NCBI GenBank assembly: GCA_040255465.1
Contig: JBDZVA010000005.1
Location: 1-64,000 of the forward strand
Direction: 5' to 3'
From: UBA5793 sp040255465
GTDB taxonomy: Bacteria; Planctomycetota; Phycisphaerae; Phycisphaerales; UBA5793
Length of the DNA stretch: 64,000 nt
Shown here: piece by piece, positions 43,347 to 52,508 of the stretch
How the letters are laid out: every line of letters begins with the position of its first letter
How positions within the stretch are numbered: the first letter of the stretch is position 1
Translations under genes and position numbers: made by a program
Notes under the pieces: model-generated
What the model was told of the DNA's origin: nothing
What the model saw: the letters and a program-made list of their open reading frames with translations, nothing else
Database searches by the model: none

Positions 43347-46300
43347 TGGCTGGCTTCCTCGACGAAGCCCAAGTCGAGCTCGTCACGGTCGATTACCTCC
43401 GTGATCTCGGGTATGGCTACCTCCACGGGCTAGAGATTGCGCCCGATGGCGAGGCGCCAGAGCGAGCCGACTATGGGCAGGTCGTGCTGCTCGGCCGTTT
43501 TCGCCAGGCGCTCCAACGCATCAACCCAGACGTGCCTGATGATGCAATCGACGAGGCGATTCGCAGAGTCACGTTGCCGCAGAGCCCGTCGCTAACCATC
43601 AACAATCGCGCGTTTCATCACCTGCTCACTGATGGTGTCGATGTCTCCTGGCAGGAGAACGGGTCCGAGCGTCACGGCAAAGTGTGGCTTGTGGAGCGCG
43701 ATCCCGCGAAGATCGACGACAACGAGTTTCTCGTCGTCAACCAGTTCACCGTCATCGAGGACAAGAAGAATCGCCGGCCAGATGTCGTCGTGTTTGTCAA
43801 TGGCCTACCAGTTGTGGTGATTGAACTAAAGAACCCGGCTGAAGAGAAGACGACTGTCCGCCACGCCTACAACCAGATCCAGACCTACAAGGCGGACATC
43901 CCGAGTTTGTTTGCCTTCAACGAGGCCATCGTGATCTCGGATGGCTTCGCGGCCGAGATGGGAACGCTGACGGCAGGGTGGGATCGATTCATGCCCTGGC
44001 GCACGGTTGACGGCGCGACTCTGGCCTCGAAGGGGCAGGTTCAACTCGAAGTGCTCATCCGCGGCGTATTCGACAAGCGGCGGTTCCTTGACTACATCCT
44101 TAACTTCATCACCTTTGAGACTGACGGCAAGTCGATCGCCAAGAAGGCGGCCGCATATCACCAATACTGGGCAGTGAATAAGGCAGTCGAGACGACCGTC
44201 GAGGCGAGCCGCCCCGATGGCGACCAGCGGGCGGGCGTGATCTGGCATACCCAAGGCTCGGGCAAGAGCCTTTCGATGGTGTTCTATGCCGGAAAGATCA
44301 TCGGCCATGAGGCGATGGAGAACCCCACACTTGTCGTGATCACCGATCGCAACGACTTGGATGAACAGCTCTTCGGCACGTTCAGCATCAACAGCGAACT
44401 GCTGCGCCAGAAGCCGGTGCAGGCCGAAAGCCGTGAGCACCTCAAGGAACTGCTGCGAGTCGCTTCTGGCGGAGTGGTCTTCACCACGATGCAGAAGTTC
44501 GAAGGCGGCGAAGCCCTGAGCGAGCGACGAAACATTGTCGTGATCGCTGACGAGGCACACCGGAGCCACTACGGGTTTAGCGCCAAGGTGGATCGCAAGA
44601 GCGGCGAGATCAAGTACGGGATGGCGAAGTACCTGCGCGATGCGCTGCCGAAAGCGTCGTTCATCGGCTTTACTGGGACGCCGCTGGAACTCGACGACAA
44701 GAGCACGCCAGCGGTGTTCGGCGACTACATCGACAAATACGACATCCTCCGCGCGGTTGAGGATGGCGCGACGGTGCCGATCTACTACGAATCGCGGCTC
44801 GCCAAGATCGAGCTGGACGAAGACGAGAGGCCGCGGCTCGATCCGGAGTTCGACGAGATCACCGAAGATGAAGAGGAGGAAGACAAGCAAAAGCTCAAGA
44901 GCAAATGGGCCGCGCTGGAGGCGATGGTCGGCACGGAGAAGCGGATCGGACTGGTGGCACAGGACATCGTTGATCATTTCGAGAAGCGACTCGAAGCGAT
45001 GGATGGCAAAGGGCTGATCGTCGGTATGTCTCGCCGTATCTGTGTTGAACTGTACGACGCGATCGTGAAGTTACGGCCGCAATGGCACAGCGACGATGAT
45101 GCCAAGGGTGCGATCAAGATCGTGATGAGCGGCTCGGCGTCGGATCACCAGAACTGGCAGCCGCACATCCGCCCGAAGTTGGCGCGAGAGGCGATCGCCA
45201 AGCGCTTCAAAGAGCCACTGGATGGGTTGAAACTGGTCATTGTCCGCGACATGTGGTTGACGGGTTTTGATTGTCCGAGCCTGCACACGATGTACGTGGA
45301 CAAGCCGATGGCCGGTCACAATCTGATGCAGGCGATTGCGCGAGTGAACCGCGTATTTCGGGATAAGCCCGGCGGCCTCGTCGTGGACTACCTGGGGATC
45401 GCTGACGCTCTCAAGAAGGCGCTCCACACGTACACGGCCAGTGGCGGCAAGGGGCAGGCGGCGATCGATCTGGAGCAGGCCGTCGCGGTGATGATGGAGA
45501 AGTACGAGGTCGTGTGCGATTTGCTGCACGGTTTCGATTACGCTGCGGTGCTTCGCGCCAAGCCTGCCAAGCGCATGTCGGGCATCGCCCAGGCGATGGA
45601 GTTTGTGCTGGGCCTGGAGGATGGGAAGCGGCGATTCGTCCAGGCGGTCTCGGCGCTGTCCAAGGCGTTTGCGCTGGCCGTGCCGCACGAGTCGGCGATG
45701 GCGATCCGGGATCAGGTTGGCTTGTTCCAAGAGATTCGTACAGCCCTGGTGAAGGTCGCGGCATCTGAATCGGAACGTTCGCCGGACGAGATCGAATCGG
45801 CAATCCGGCAACTCGTCTCGCGGGCGGTTTACTCGACCGAAGTCGTGGACATCTTCGCGGCAGCGGGGCTGGAGAAGCCGGACATTTCAATCCTCTCCGA
45901 TGAGTTTCTGGTTGATGTCCAAAGATTGCCACAGCGCAACCTTGCGCTCGAATTGCTTAAGCGACTGATCAACGATGAGATTAAAACGCGGATGCGTAAG
46001 AACGTGGTGCAGGCGCGCTCGTTCGCCGAGATGCTCGAAGAGTCGGTCCGCAAGTATCAGAATCGAGCCATCGAGGCGGCGCAGGTTATCGAGGAGTTGA
46101 TCAACCTCGCCAAGGAGATGCGGGCGGCCCAGTCGCGAGGTGAAGAACTTGGATTGACAGATGATGAAGTCGCGTTCTACGACGCGCTGGCGGACAACGA
46201 GAGCGCGCGAGAGGTCTTGGGAGACGACAAGTTGCGACTGCTCTCCCAGGAACTCGTCGATCGGGTGCGGCACAACGTGACGATCGACTGGCAGGTTCGC

Positions 46301-46441
46301 GAGAATGCGCGCGCGAAGATCCGCGTACTCGTCAAGCGGCTCCTTCGCGAGTTCGGATATCCTCCGGACATGGAGCAACGGGCAACCGAACTCGTGCTGG
46401 AACAGGCTGAGGTACTCTGCAAGGATTGGGCCACTGGGTGA
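43346..46441 (+). CDS. hsdR: Type I restriction enzyme subunit HsdR
   Basis: ATG at 43346 overlaps the HerA stop (TGATG) behind GGAAGGGGAAGG, giving 1031 residues. The N-terminal nuclease shows RPDVVVF...VVVIELKNP (Asp 146, Glu 160, Lys 162). The motor has WHTQGSGKSLS, VIADEAHRSHYGF and a FIGFTGTPLE motif III, then a long helical C-terminus that contacts HsdM. It translocates DNA and cuts it when unmethylated. It is last in an operon with SIR2 and HerA inserted before it; those genes cause no truncation. Confidence 0.96.
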   Translation: MAGFLDEAQVELVTVDYLRDLGYGYLHGLEIAPDGEAPERADYGQVVLLGRFRQALQRINPDVPDDAIDEAIRRVTLPQSPSLTINNRAFHHLLTDGVDVSWQENGSERHGKVWLVERDPAKIDDNEFLVVNQFTVIEDKKNRRPDVVVFVNGLPVVVIELKNPAEEKTTVRHAYNQIQTYKADIPSLFAFNEAIVISDGFAAEMGTLTAGWDRFMPWRTVDGATLASKGQVQLEVLIRGVFDKRRFLDYILNFITFETDGKSIAKKAAAYHQYWAVNKAVETTVEASRPDGDQRAGVIWHTQGSGKSLSMVFYAGKIIGHEAMENPTLVVITDRNDLDEQLFGTFSINSELLRQKPVQAESREHLKELLRVASGGVVFTTMQKFEGGEALSERRNIVVIADEAHRSHYGFSAKVDRKSGEIKYGMAKYLRDALPKASFIGFTGTPLELDDKSTPAVFGDYIDKYDILRAVEDGATVPIYYESRLAKIELDEDERPRLDPEFDEITEDEEEEDKQKLKSKWAALEAMVGTEKRIGLVAQDIVDHFEKRLEAMDGKGLIVGMSRRICVELYDAIVKLRPQWHSDDDAKGAIKIVMSGSASDHQNWQPHIRPKLAREAIAKRFKEPLDGLKLVIVRDMWLTGFDCPSLHTMYVDKPMAGHNLMQAIARVNRVFRDKPGGLVVDYLGIADALKKALHTYTASGGKGQAAIDLEQAVAVMMEKYEVVCDLLHGFDYAAVLRAKPAKRMSGIAQAMEFVLGLEDGKRRFVQAVSALSKAFALAVPHESAMAIRDQVGLFQEIRTALVKVAASESERSPDEIESAIRQLVSRAVYSTEVVDIFAAAGLEKPDISILSDEFLVDVQRLPQRNLALELLKRLINDEIKTRMRKNVVQARSFAEMLEESVRKYQNRAIEAAQVIEELINLAKEMRAAQSRGEELGLTDDEVAFYDALADNESAREVLGDDKLRLLSQELVDRVRHNVTIDWQVRENARAKIRVLVKRLLREFGYPPDMEQRATELVLEQAEVLCKDWATG

Positions 46442-46444
46442 TGC

Positions 46445-46861
46445 TCAGGCGAGGCGGACCCCCTGGAACGATCTTGCCGTCGCGGCCCGCCATGCTCTCC
46501 GCTGGGGGCACCAGTCTACAAACTGCAAGATTGGCCGCAGATCGCGCTCTGTGATCGGGTCGCGCCCCGTCGTCACCTCCGGCATGTGCAGTATCTCCTC
46601 CTGAATGTCCGGCGCCAGGTTGAGCAGATTCATGATCTGCGTCATCCGCGGCTGGGTGACGTGGGCGAGGCGGGCGAGTTCGGACTGGTTGGCGACGACG
46701 CCGTCCCCGAGCAACTGGTCGAAGCGGATCGCGAGGGCCATGAGTTTGGAAACCCGTGGAATCCGGCCCACTGGGAGGGATTTGATCGGTGGGGGGCCGG
46801 TGAGCATTTGTTTGCCTCGACCTTTGACGGCGAAGTGAATCTGGCGTGTAACGGTCGTCAT
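46445..46861 (-). CDS. Helix-turn-helix accessory protein of the recombinase cassette
   Basis: This 138-residue basic protein starts at ATG 46861, overlapping the recombinase stop as ATGA. The helix-turn-helix is SELARLAHVTQPRMTQIMNL, and PLPVGRIPRVSKLMALAIRF precedes it. Proteins with this order are regularly found immediately after large serine recombinases in planctomycetes and proteobacteria, perhaps as directionality or regulatory factors. It ends three bases from hsdR, in convergent orientation. Confidence 0.82.
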   Translation of the reverse strand: MTTVTRQIHFAVKGRGKQMLTGPPPIKSLPVGRIPRVSKLMALAIRFDQLLGDGVVANQSELARLAHVTQPRMTQIMNLLNLAPDIQEEILHMPEVTTGRDPITERDLRPILQFVDWCPQRRAWRAATARSFQGVRLA

Positions 46862-48438
46862 GCGGCTTCCTCCTTGCGGCGGCGGGCGAGCGCCCCGATG
46901 CTGGTGGGCCGGAAGGTGACGGCGACGCTCCCGGCACTGGCGTCGTACTCGACGGCGGCGATCAGCAGGTTGAGCAGCCGAGCCTGCTCGCGCGGACTCA
47001 GATTGGCCCACAGGCCGTCGAAGTCGGCGAAGGCCGCTTCGGCCTCGGCTCGCGTGATGTTCTCGCGTTCGAGCTCGGCGATGCGGGCATCCAGTTCCCG
47101 CAGCCGCTGGTCTCCGGTCCGGATGCGATCGTTGAGGTCGGCGATTCGGGCCGTGGTCTCTCGGTCCGTTCGCCCGTCCTTGACGAGCCGCCGCAGTTCC
47201 TGATGCTGGCTGCGGAGTTCGGCCTTGAGATCGTCGCGCTCGGTCGCGAGCGTTGATCGCTCGCCGGCGACGGACTCCTGGGCCTCCGCCAGAACCTCGG
47301 CGAGGAGCGCCGTGTCCGTCGCCAGCGCCCGCACCTCGTCCACAACGACACGCTCGATCTCCTGGGCCGGCAGCGTTCCTGATTCACATGCGTGGGCACC
47401 GGTCTTGATCGCCCGTACGCAGCGGTAATAGCGGTAGAACCGCCCCTTGCGGCCGCTGCTGAAGGTGTGGGTCATGGCGTGGCCGCAGCCTTTGCATTTC
47501 AACAGACCTCGCAGGAGAGCGCCGTACTTGTTCCGGACCTGGGCACCCCCAGTGCGTCCGTTTTGGCTGAGCAGGGTCTGGACCTTGTCGAAGAGATCCT
47601 GGTTGATGATCGCCTCGTGCTCGCCGTCGTAGATCTGGTTCTTGTGGACGATCTTGCCAGTGAGGATTGGGTTCGTGAGGAAGACGTGCAGCGTGGCCTT
47701 GTCGAAGGGTCGGCCGCCGAGTTTCGTGCCCTTCCTGGTCACTCGCCGCTTGTTGACCCAACCTCGACGAGCCAGTTCGCTGGTCACGGGCTGGAGCGAG
47801 CCCTTATCGAGGTACATGGCGAAGATCTCGCGGACCTGCGCGGCCTCCCTGGCGTTGATGACCAGCCTCGGACTCGGGCCGTTGCGGTCGACGTCGTAGC
47901 CCAGCACCGGTACGCCGCCTGCCCATTTGCCCTTGCGCTTCTGCGCGGCGATCTTGTCGCGGATGCGTTCGCCGATGATCTCACGCTCGAACTGGGCGAA
48001 CGAGAGAAGGATGTTGAGGGTGAGCCGGCCCATCGAATGGGTCGTATTGAACTGCTGGGTGACGGAGACGAACGAGGCGCCGTGATTCTCGAAGGTCTCC
48101 ATGATGCGGGAGAAATCGAGCAGTGAACGACTCAATCGATCGACCTTGTAGACGACGACGCAGTCGATGCCTCCGGACTCGATGTCGCGCAGGAGCCGCG
48201 CCAATGCCGGTCGTTCCATGCTGCCGCCGGAGAATCCGCCGTCGTCGTACCGCTCCGGCAGACAGATCCAGCCTTCCTCCTTCTGGCTGGCGATGAACGC
48301 TTCGGCGCTCTCGCGCTGGGCGTCGAGAGAGTTAAACTCCTGATCGAGCCCTTCCTCGCTGGATTTGCGGGTGTAGATGGCGCAACGCACAGGGCGCGAC
48401 TCGACTTTACCGTTGCCGTTGGATCGTCGCCGACTCAC
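46858..48438 (-). CDS. Large serine recombinase
   Basis: GTG at 48438 has a GGAGGT site 6 bases upstream and overlaps the previous stop (GTGA); 526 residues. The resolvase domain has the catalytic Ser in IYTRKSSEEG (Ser 26), then FNSLDAQRESAEAFIASQKE and VVYKVDRLSRSLLDF. A recombinase domain, a zinc ribbon (CKGCGHAMTHTF...YRCVRAIKTG) and a coiled coil follow. Such enzymes integrate and excise mobile elements. It could belong to the defence island, to the phage, or to its own four-gene cassette. Confidence 0.94.
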   Translation of the reverse strand: MSRRRSNGNGKVESRPVRCAIYTRKSSEEGLDQEFNSLDAQRESAEAFIASQKEEGWICLPERYDDGGFSGGSMERPALARLLRDIESGGIDCVVVYKVDRLSRSLLDFSRIMETFENHGASFVSVTQQFNTTHSMGRLTLNILLSFAQFEREIIGERIRDKIAAQKRKGKWAGGVPVLGYDVDRNGPSPRLVINAREAAQVREIFAMYLDKGSLQPVTSELARRGWVNKRRVTRKGTKLGGRPFDKATLHVFLTNPILTGKIVHKNQIYDGEHEAIINQDLFDKVQTLLSQNGRTGGAQVRNKYGALLRGLLKCKGCGHAMTHTFSSGRKGRFYRYYRCVRAIKTGAHACESGTLPAQEIERVVVDEVRALATDTALLAEVLAEAQESVAGERSTLATERDDLKAELRSQHQELRRLVKDGRTDRETTARIADLNDRIRTGDQRLRELDARIAELERENITRAEAEAAFADFDGLWANLSPREQARLLNLLIAAVEYDASAGSVAVTFRPTSIGALARRRKEEAA

Positions 48439-48941
48439 GGCCGCACCTCCAACTGGAAGAACCGAAAGCCGTTGATGTGACTGCCCGTGGCCGTTTTGGC
48501 GATCGCCGTCAGTGTGCGGTAGCGCTGCCCATCCCACTCGAACCCCTCGCCATCGTCGAGCACGACGACGCGGATCGTTCGTCCCTTGTACTTGCGCACG
48601 ATTGCCGAGCCCGGTGGCGGTAAACGCGGATCGCGAGGCTCGGCCGTGGAGACGAATCGCTTGACGGCAGTGGGGGCGTCGGGCTGGGGTGGAACGATCT
48701 GTGTACGGGGAGCCATGACGCGCACCTCGGCGTCGTCGGCCAGTTCAGCAGCGCGGCGTCGCACCCGTTCGGAGAGGTCGCCCTCCGCGTTGGCCTGAAT
48801 CCGCCAAGCGATCTTCCTGATGAGATACGCCCGGTGTCGGGTACGGCAGGGCTGCTTGCAGAGTTCCTCGTACCGCTCGACGAGTTCACTCGTCGTCATC
48901 CGTTGCAGGGCATCGATCTCGCGTTCAATCGTCGTCGGCAT
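48435..48941 (-). CDS. DUF2924 protein
   Basis: ATG at 48941 has AGGAG 7 bases upstream; 168 residues. The N-terminal helical part (IEREIDALQRMTTSELVERY then CRTRHRAYLIRKIAWRIQAN) and the C-terminal GSAIVRKYKGRTIRVVVLDD with a WDGQRYRTLTAIAKTATGSH stretch are the pattern of DUF2924. This family travels with serine recombinases and may aid recombination or control. It overlaps the recombinase by four bases. Confidence 0.9.
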   Translation of the reverse strand: MPTTIEREIDALQRMTTSELVERYEELCKQPCRTRHRAYLIRKIAWRIQANAEGDLSERVRRRAAELADDAEVRVMAPRTQIVPPQPDAPTAVKRFVSTAEPRDPRLPPPGSAIVRKYKGRTIRVVVLDDGEGFEWDGQRYRTLTAIAKTATGSHINGFRFFQLEVRP

Positions 48942-48974
48942 GTGGTGGCTCCTTTCGGACATGGAGACTCGGCC

Positions 48975-49199
48975 CTAACCGCGGGGCCGGTTCACCACAG
49001 TGAGGCGCGAAGGCTCGCCGAGTTCAAGTGCGATGTTGCCGGAATCTGAGGAATCGGCGGGAGGCGAAGATGTTCGCACCCGGGCGGCCCGGGCGTACCT
49101 GACGAGGCCGCATGCGAGGATGCGGGCGATTTCCGAGCGTCGCTCGGCAGCGGACATGGTGGTGGGATCGATGGCGGCGGGCAAGGGAGGCTCCGGCAC
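48975..49199 (-). CDS. Small protein at the head of the recombinase cassette
   Basis: A 74-residue frame begins at GTG 49199; ATG at 49157 is an alternative. The helical core MSAAERRSEIARILACGLVR is typical of small orphan proteins that precede DUF2924 and serine recombinases in planctomycetes. It is 33 bases before the DUF2924 gene. No ribosome binding site is obvious, so the start is uncertain. Function unknown. Confidence 0.55.
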   Translation of the reverse strand: MPEPPLPAAIDPTTMSAAERRSEIARILACGLVRYARAARVRTSSPPADSSDSGNIALELGEPSRLTVVNRPRG

Positions 49200-49325
49200 A
49201 GGGCATGGTGCGGCGCGCGAGGAGCGCCGTCATGGGTTACCTATGCCGAGCGATGACCGATTGCACATCCAGCGAGCGAGCACGCACGTCAAAATATGCT
49301 CACACCGGACTCAACAGGGGATCGA

Positions 49326-52300
49326 TTACGAAACCGCCGGTGGCGTCAGGGAGATCAACCAGTCGTTGATGTGGGTGCCGTCGAAGCCTTGCGTTCGTTC
49401 GAGATGTGCCAGTAGATCTTCCTGCCGGGGTTGTCCAAATACGACTCGATACAGGGCGAGGCCTCGTTTGAGCTGTGTGAATCGGCTGACGTCTCGGCTG
49501 AATGGGAGCAGTGGAACTCGCCGCTCGATCCTCGCACTCCCCTCCTCGAACACCCAGTACGGAACGAGATCGGTCAGTCCCGCGGGCCGCTCGGTTTCGG
49601 CGAGGTGGAACAGATACTCCCACGGGTCACCCTCGCCAGGCCAGTGCATGAGCGCGCTTAGCCCGTATCGCTCCGCAAGGTTCTTTCGGACGGCGTGACC
49701 CTTGTACCGATGCACGCGCCCCTCGCGTTGCTCGAGGTCGACAGGGTTCGATGGCAGATTCCAGTGGACCACCGCGTGGCACCACGTGTGGAAGTCCAGC
49801 CCCTCCTGTCCAATCGAGGTCGACGCCAGAATGAACGGCCGGAACGGAGAATTGAAGGCATCCCTGACCGCATCAGCACGGACGAGTGCTCGATTGTTGT
49901 CGTCTCGAACGTCTCCGAACCGCAGGGCAAACCGAGTGCGCGTGTTGAAAGGTCGAATCTCAATGTCGGAATCCGACGCGACGAGCTCATCGACTCCAAC
50001 CTGGGCCGTGCGCAGCGACATCGAATCCAAGACGTGCTCTGACACCGCTTCGACAATCTCCCTGGCGTCATGCGCGCGCAAGCCGAGCGATTCGGGCAAC
50101 GCGTGCAGGTACTCGTCGAGCATTGCCTGCAGATTGCCGTCCAGGGCATATCGGAGCGTGCGCCGCCAGTACGGTTCATCCGCCGACCCGCGAAGCATTG
50201 CGATGGTTTCGGGCATGTTGAAGAGCGTTCGGAAGCCAGATGAGATTCTCGCTGCGGACGACAGCATCGCGGGCTCATCCAACTCGAGGTCTGGAGCGAG
50301 ACGTGAAAGGGCGCGCAGCGCGCACGTGCCCGGGCCAGCGAGCGCGAGATCAGCGAGAACATCTGGAAGATCATCTGGGCGCGGTCCCAGGTCGATGTGC
50401 CCGCGTAGAACCTCGATGAAGTGGACCACGTGGTCTTGGAATCTCGTGCCCGGATCGAAGTCGGGAGAGACCGCGCTCAGTCCGTCAGCCGCACTGCACC
50501 AGGACGACACCCCCGAATCCGATTCCAGTAGCGCGACAGCGGCCCAGTACCATCGTTCGTCCGCGCGAGCCCCTTCTTGACCGGCGGGGAGCCGGTCGAG
50601 CAATGTCTGGCAGGCTGCGACTGCATCACGTCGAAGCACACCCTGCGCGACCGGCTTGCCGTCCCCTCGCTTCATTGCGATGCGGAGCGGATCAACAGCC
50701 GCTGCCAATGTCGGCGAGGGCATCATCCATGCCAGCACGGGCATGCCCGTCAGCCGGTCATCACCCGAAGCTCGTGCAAACCGCAAGAGTGGCGCGATGC
50801 GGTCGTACAGCTGGCTATGCTTGAACTCCACATCGCCAACCATTCGACGCTCGGCTTCATACGAGCAGATGGCAGCGATCGCATTCGGAACAGCGGTCCA
50901 GGCGGAGAACACCAGGGCCTTGGTGCAGGAGTCGTGCCCCGCGTACACGCCCGATGGCGATGCGTACGGCATCGACGGCGGCATCCAGAGCAGCCGCCAC
51001 ATCCCACGTTCAACCGTGTCCGCAAGAAGCGACCGCATACGAGGATTGCCGGGATCGAGACTGTCGTAGGCTTCCATCCGTGACCTTCGCAGTAGGTGCC
51101 CATTCTGCGATTGCAGCGATTCGAGCAGATCATCCGGCGGCCTTGACGCCACTCGATCCAACCTCCGGCGCAAGTCGTAGTTCTTCAGGAAGTTGAGTAG
51201 ATATGGAGTCGACTTCCAATACTCGGTCAGATCCCCAGCCCCGACACTTCGCGCAGCAGCATCAGCGAACGCGGCGTGCAGGAGGTCGAGCGGAAGAAGC
51301 TCCGCCACGTCCAGCACCTCCTTCAGCATGGCGTTTCGATCATGCGTGATGTCAACGCGCTCCGTTCTGCACACAACCCTGAGAAGCTCATTCCGTAATG
51401 CCTTGGTGTGTCTTCGTACGGCGTCGTGATCCGGGCGCGAATCCTGCAGTGCCTTGCGCCGGGCATCAATCAAGCCTTGCGTGCGAGCGACCGCGGCCTC
51501 ATCTGCATAGAGGAACCGCAGCGTCCTGACGAAGTCTGGATAGTGGTCCTCGTCGCCCATCTCGACATCGCGCGTGAACATCTTGTACGGCGTCGCTGAC
51601 AACAGGAGCACGCGGACCTCAGGATGATTGAAGAGCGCGCTGGCCAAAACTGCAGCGTCGTCGGCACCCTCGAGCAGGTGTTTGAATCGCTGAAACTCGT
51701 CGAGCACAACGAGATCCGGCTGCAGCGCTGTCAGGCAGACTTCCGCGAGCAGGCCGCGTAACCTGCCGATTAGATGCAGCCGCTCGTCGCGTTCAACCCA
51801 TGGAATGCGATGGGTCGGGCGATACAGGTGAAACACATCACAACAGCGTTTCAGTTTATCATAGAGTTCAGGCTTGTCCAATACTGCGCGCCGGAATGCG
51901 ATGGCAAGGTCGCGGTCCAAGTGCTCATCGCGGGTGGCGCGAATGCGCCGTCGCCAACTATCCTTCTGGACTGTTGCCTGAAGCATGTTCAGTAGGCCGC
52001 GTCGAAGGTGCTTCCGTCGCTTCCCGTGCCCCCACGGTAGCCCATGCAGCATGTGATAGATGATTGCACGCTCCGCAGCGTGTCCGCCTCTGCTCCGCGC
52101 GTGATCGAAGGCAGTGCCGGGCGTGAGACTGAGGAAGTTGATCGGGTTCGTGCGAAGCGAATGCACCTGCTTCGGCAGATACGTCAGTCGCGTTGCCAAC
52201 GCGAACTGTCCAGCGCCACCCACCGTGAGCCGATTGATGTTCTGGCTCGCGATCGCTGCATTCGAACACACGTAGAGAATGTCAATGCGCTTGCCCGGCT

Positions 52301-52508
52301 GAAGTGTTTGAAGGTGCTCGATCGTCTTGGCGATGATCCCGCGCGCGACCAGTGTCTTGCCAAGGCCCACCTCATCCGCAACCAGGAATCGCGCTGTCGG
52401 CTCCGGGCCGTACAAGCGATCGAACACGTAGTCGACGGTCCGGCGCTGAAAGTCCTTCAGGCCGGCGAGCGCGTCCTCCGCTCGGATGGCGTTCGGATCA
52501 GCGCTCAT
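49326..52508 (-). CDS. Snf2-like SF2 helicase of a three-gene candidate defence system
   Basis: ATG at 52508 gives 1060 residues, overlapping the PLD gene by 11 bases. Motifs are LVADEVGLGKTLVARG (I), LVVLDEFQRFKHLL (II), LLLSATPYKM (III) and ASTSIGQEGLDFHTWCHAVV with LEQREGRVHRYKGH (V-VI). The large central region between the two motor halves is unrecognised. Snf2-type motors translocate on duplex DNA. With PLD-type and DUF6361 neighbours it probably detects or unwinds foreign DNA. It is the last gene of the unit. Confidence 0.9.
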   Translation of the reverse strand: MSADPNAIRAEDALAGLKDFQRRTVDYVFDRLYGPEPTARFLVADEVGLGKTLVARGIIAKTIEHLQTLQPGKRIDILYVCSNAAIASQNINRLTVGGAGQFALATRLTYLPKQVHSLRTNPINFLSLTPGTAFDHARSRGGHAAERAIIYHMLHGLPWGHGKRRKHLRRGLLNMLQATVQKDSWRRRIRATRDEHLDRDLAIAFRRAVLDKPELYDKLKRCCDVFHLYRPTHRIPWVERDERLHLIGRLRGLLAEVCLTALQPDLVVLDEFQRFKHLLEGADDAAVLASALFNHPEVRVLLLSATPYKMFTRDVEMGDEDHYPDFVRTLRFLYADEAAVARTQGLIDARRKALQDSRPDHDAVRRHTKALRNELLRVVCRTERVDITHDRNAMLKEVLDVAELLPLDLLHAAFADAAARSVGAGDLTEYWKSTPYLLNFLKNYDLRRRLDRVASRPPDDLLESLQSQNGHLLRRSRMEAYDSLDPGNPRMRSLLADTVERGMWRLLWMPPSMPYASPSGVYAGHDSCTKALVFSAWTAVPNAIAAICSYEAERRMVGDVEFKHSQLYDRIAPLLRFARASGDDRLTGMPVLAWMMPSPTLAAAVDPLRIAMKRGDGKPVAQGVLRRDAVAACQTLLDRLPAGQEGARADERWYWAAVALLESDSGVSSWCSAADGLSAVSPDFDPGTRFQDHVVHFIEVLRGHIDLGPRPDDLPDVLADLALAGPGTCALRALSRLAPDLELDEPAMLSSAARISSGFRTLFNMPETIAMLRGSADEPYWRRTLRYALDGNLQAMLDEYLHALPESLGLRAHDAREIVEAVSEHVLDSMSLRTAQVGVDELVASDSDIEIRPFNTRTRFALRFGDVRDDNNRALVRADAVRDAFNSPFRPFILASTSIGQEGLDFHTWCHAVVHWNLPSNPVDLEQREGRVHRYKGHAVRKNLAERYGLSALMHWPGEGDPWEYLFHLAETERPAGLTDLVPYWVFEEGSARIERRVPLLPFSRDVSRFTQLKRGLALYRVVFGQPRQEDLLAHLERTQGFDGTHINDWLISLTPPAVS

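Noticed and set aside
43826..44977. Minus-strand frame of 383 codons opposite hsdR
   Set aside because: It lies wholly inside hsdR and has no start signal or domain.
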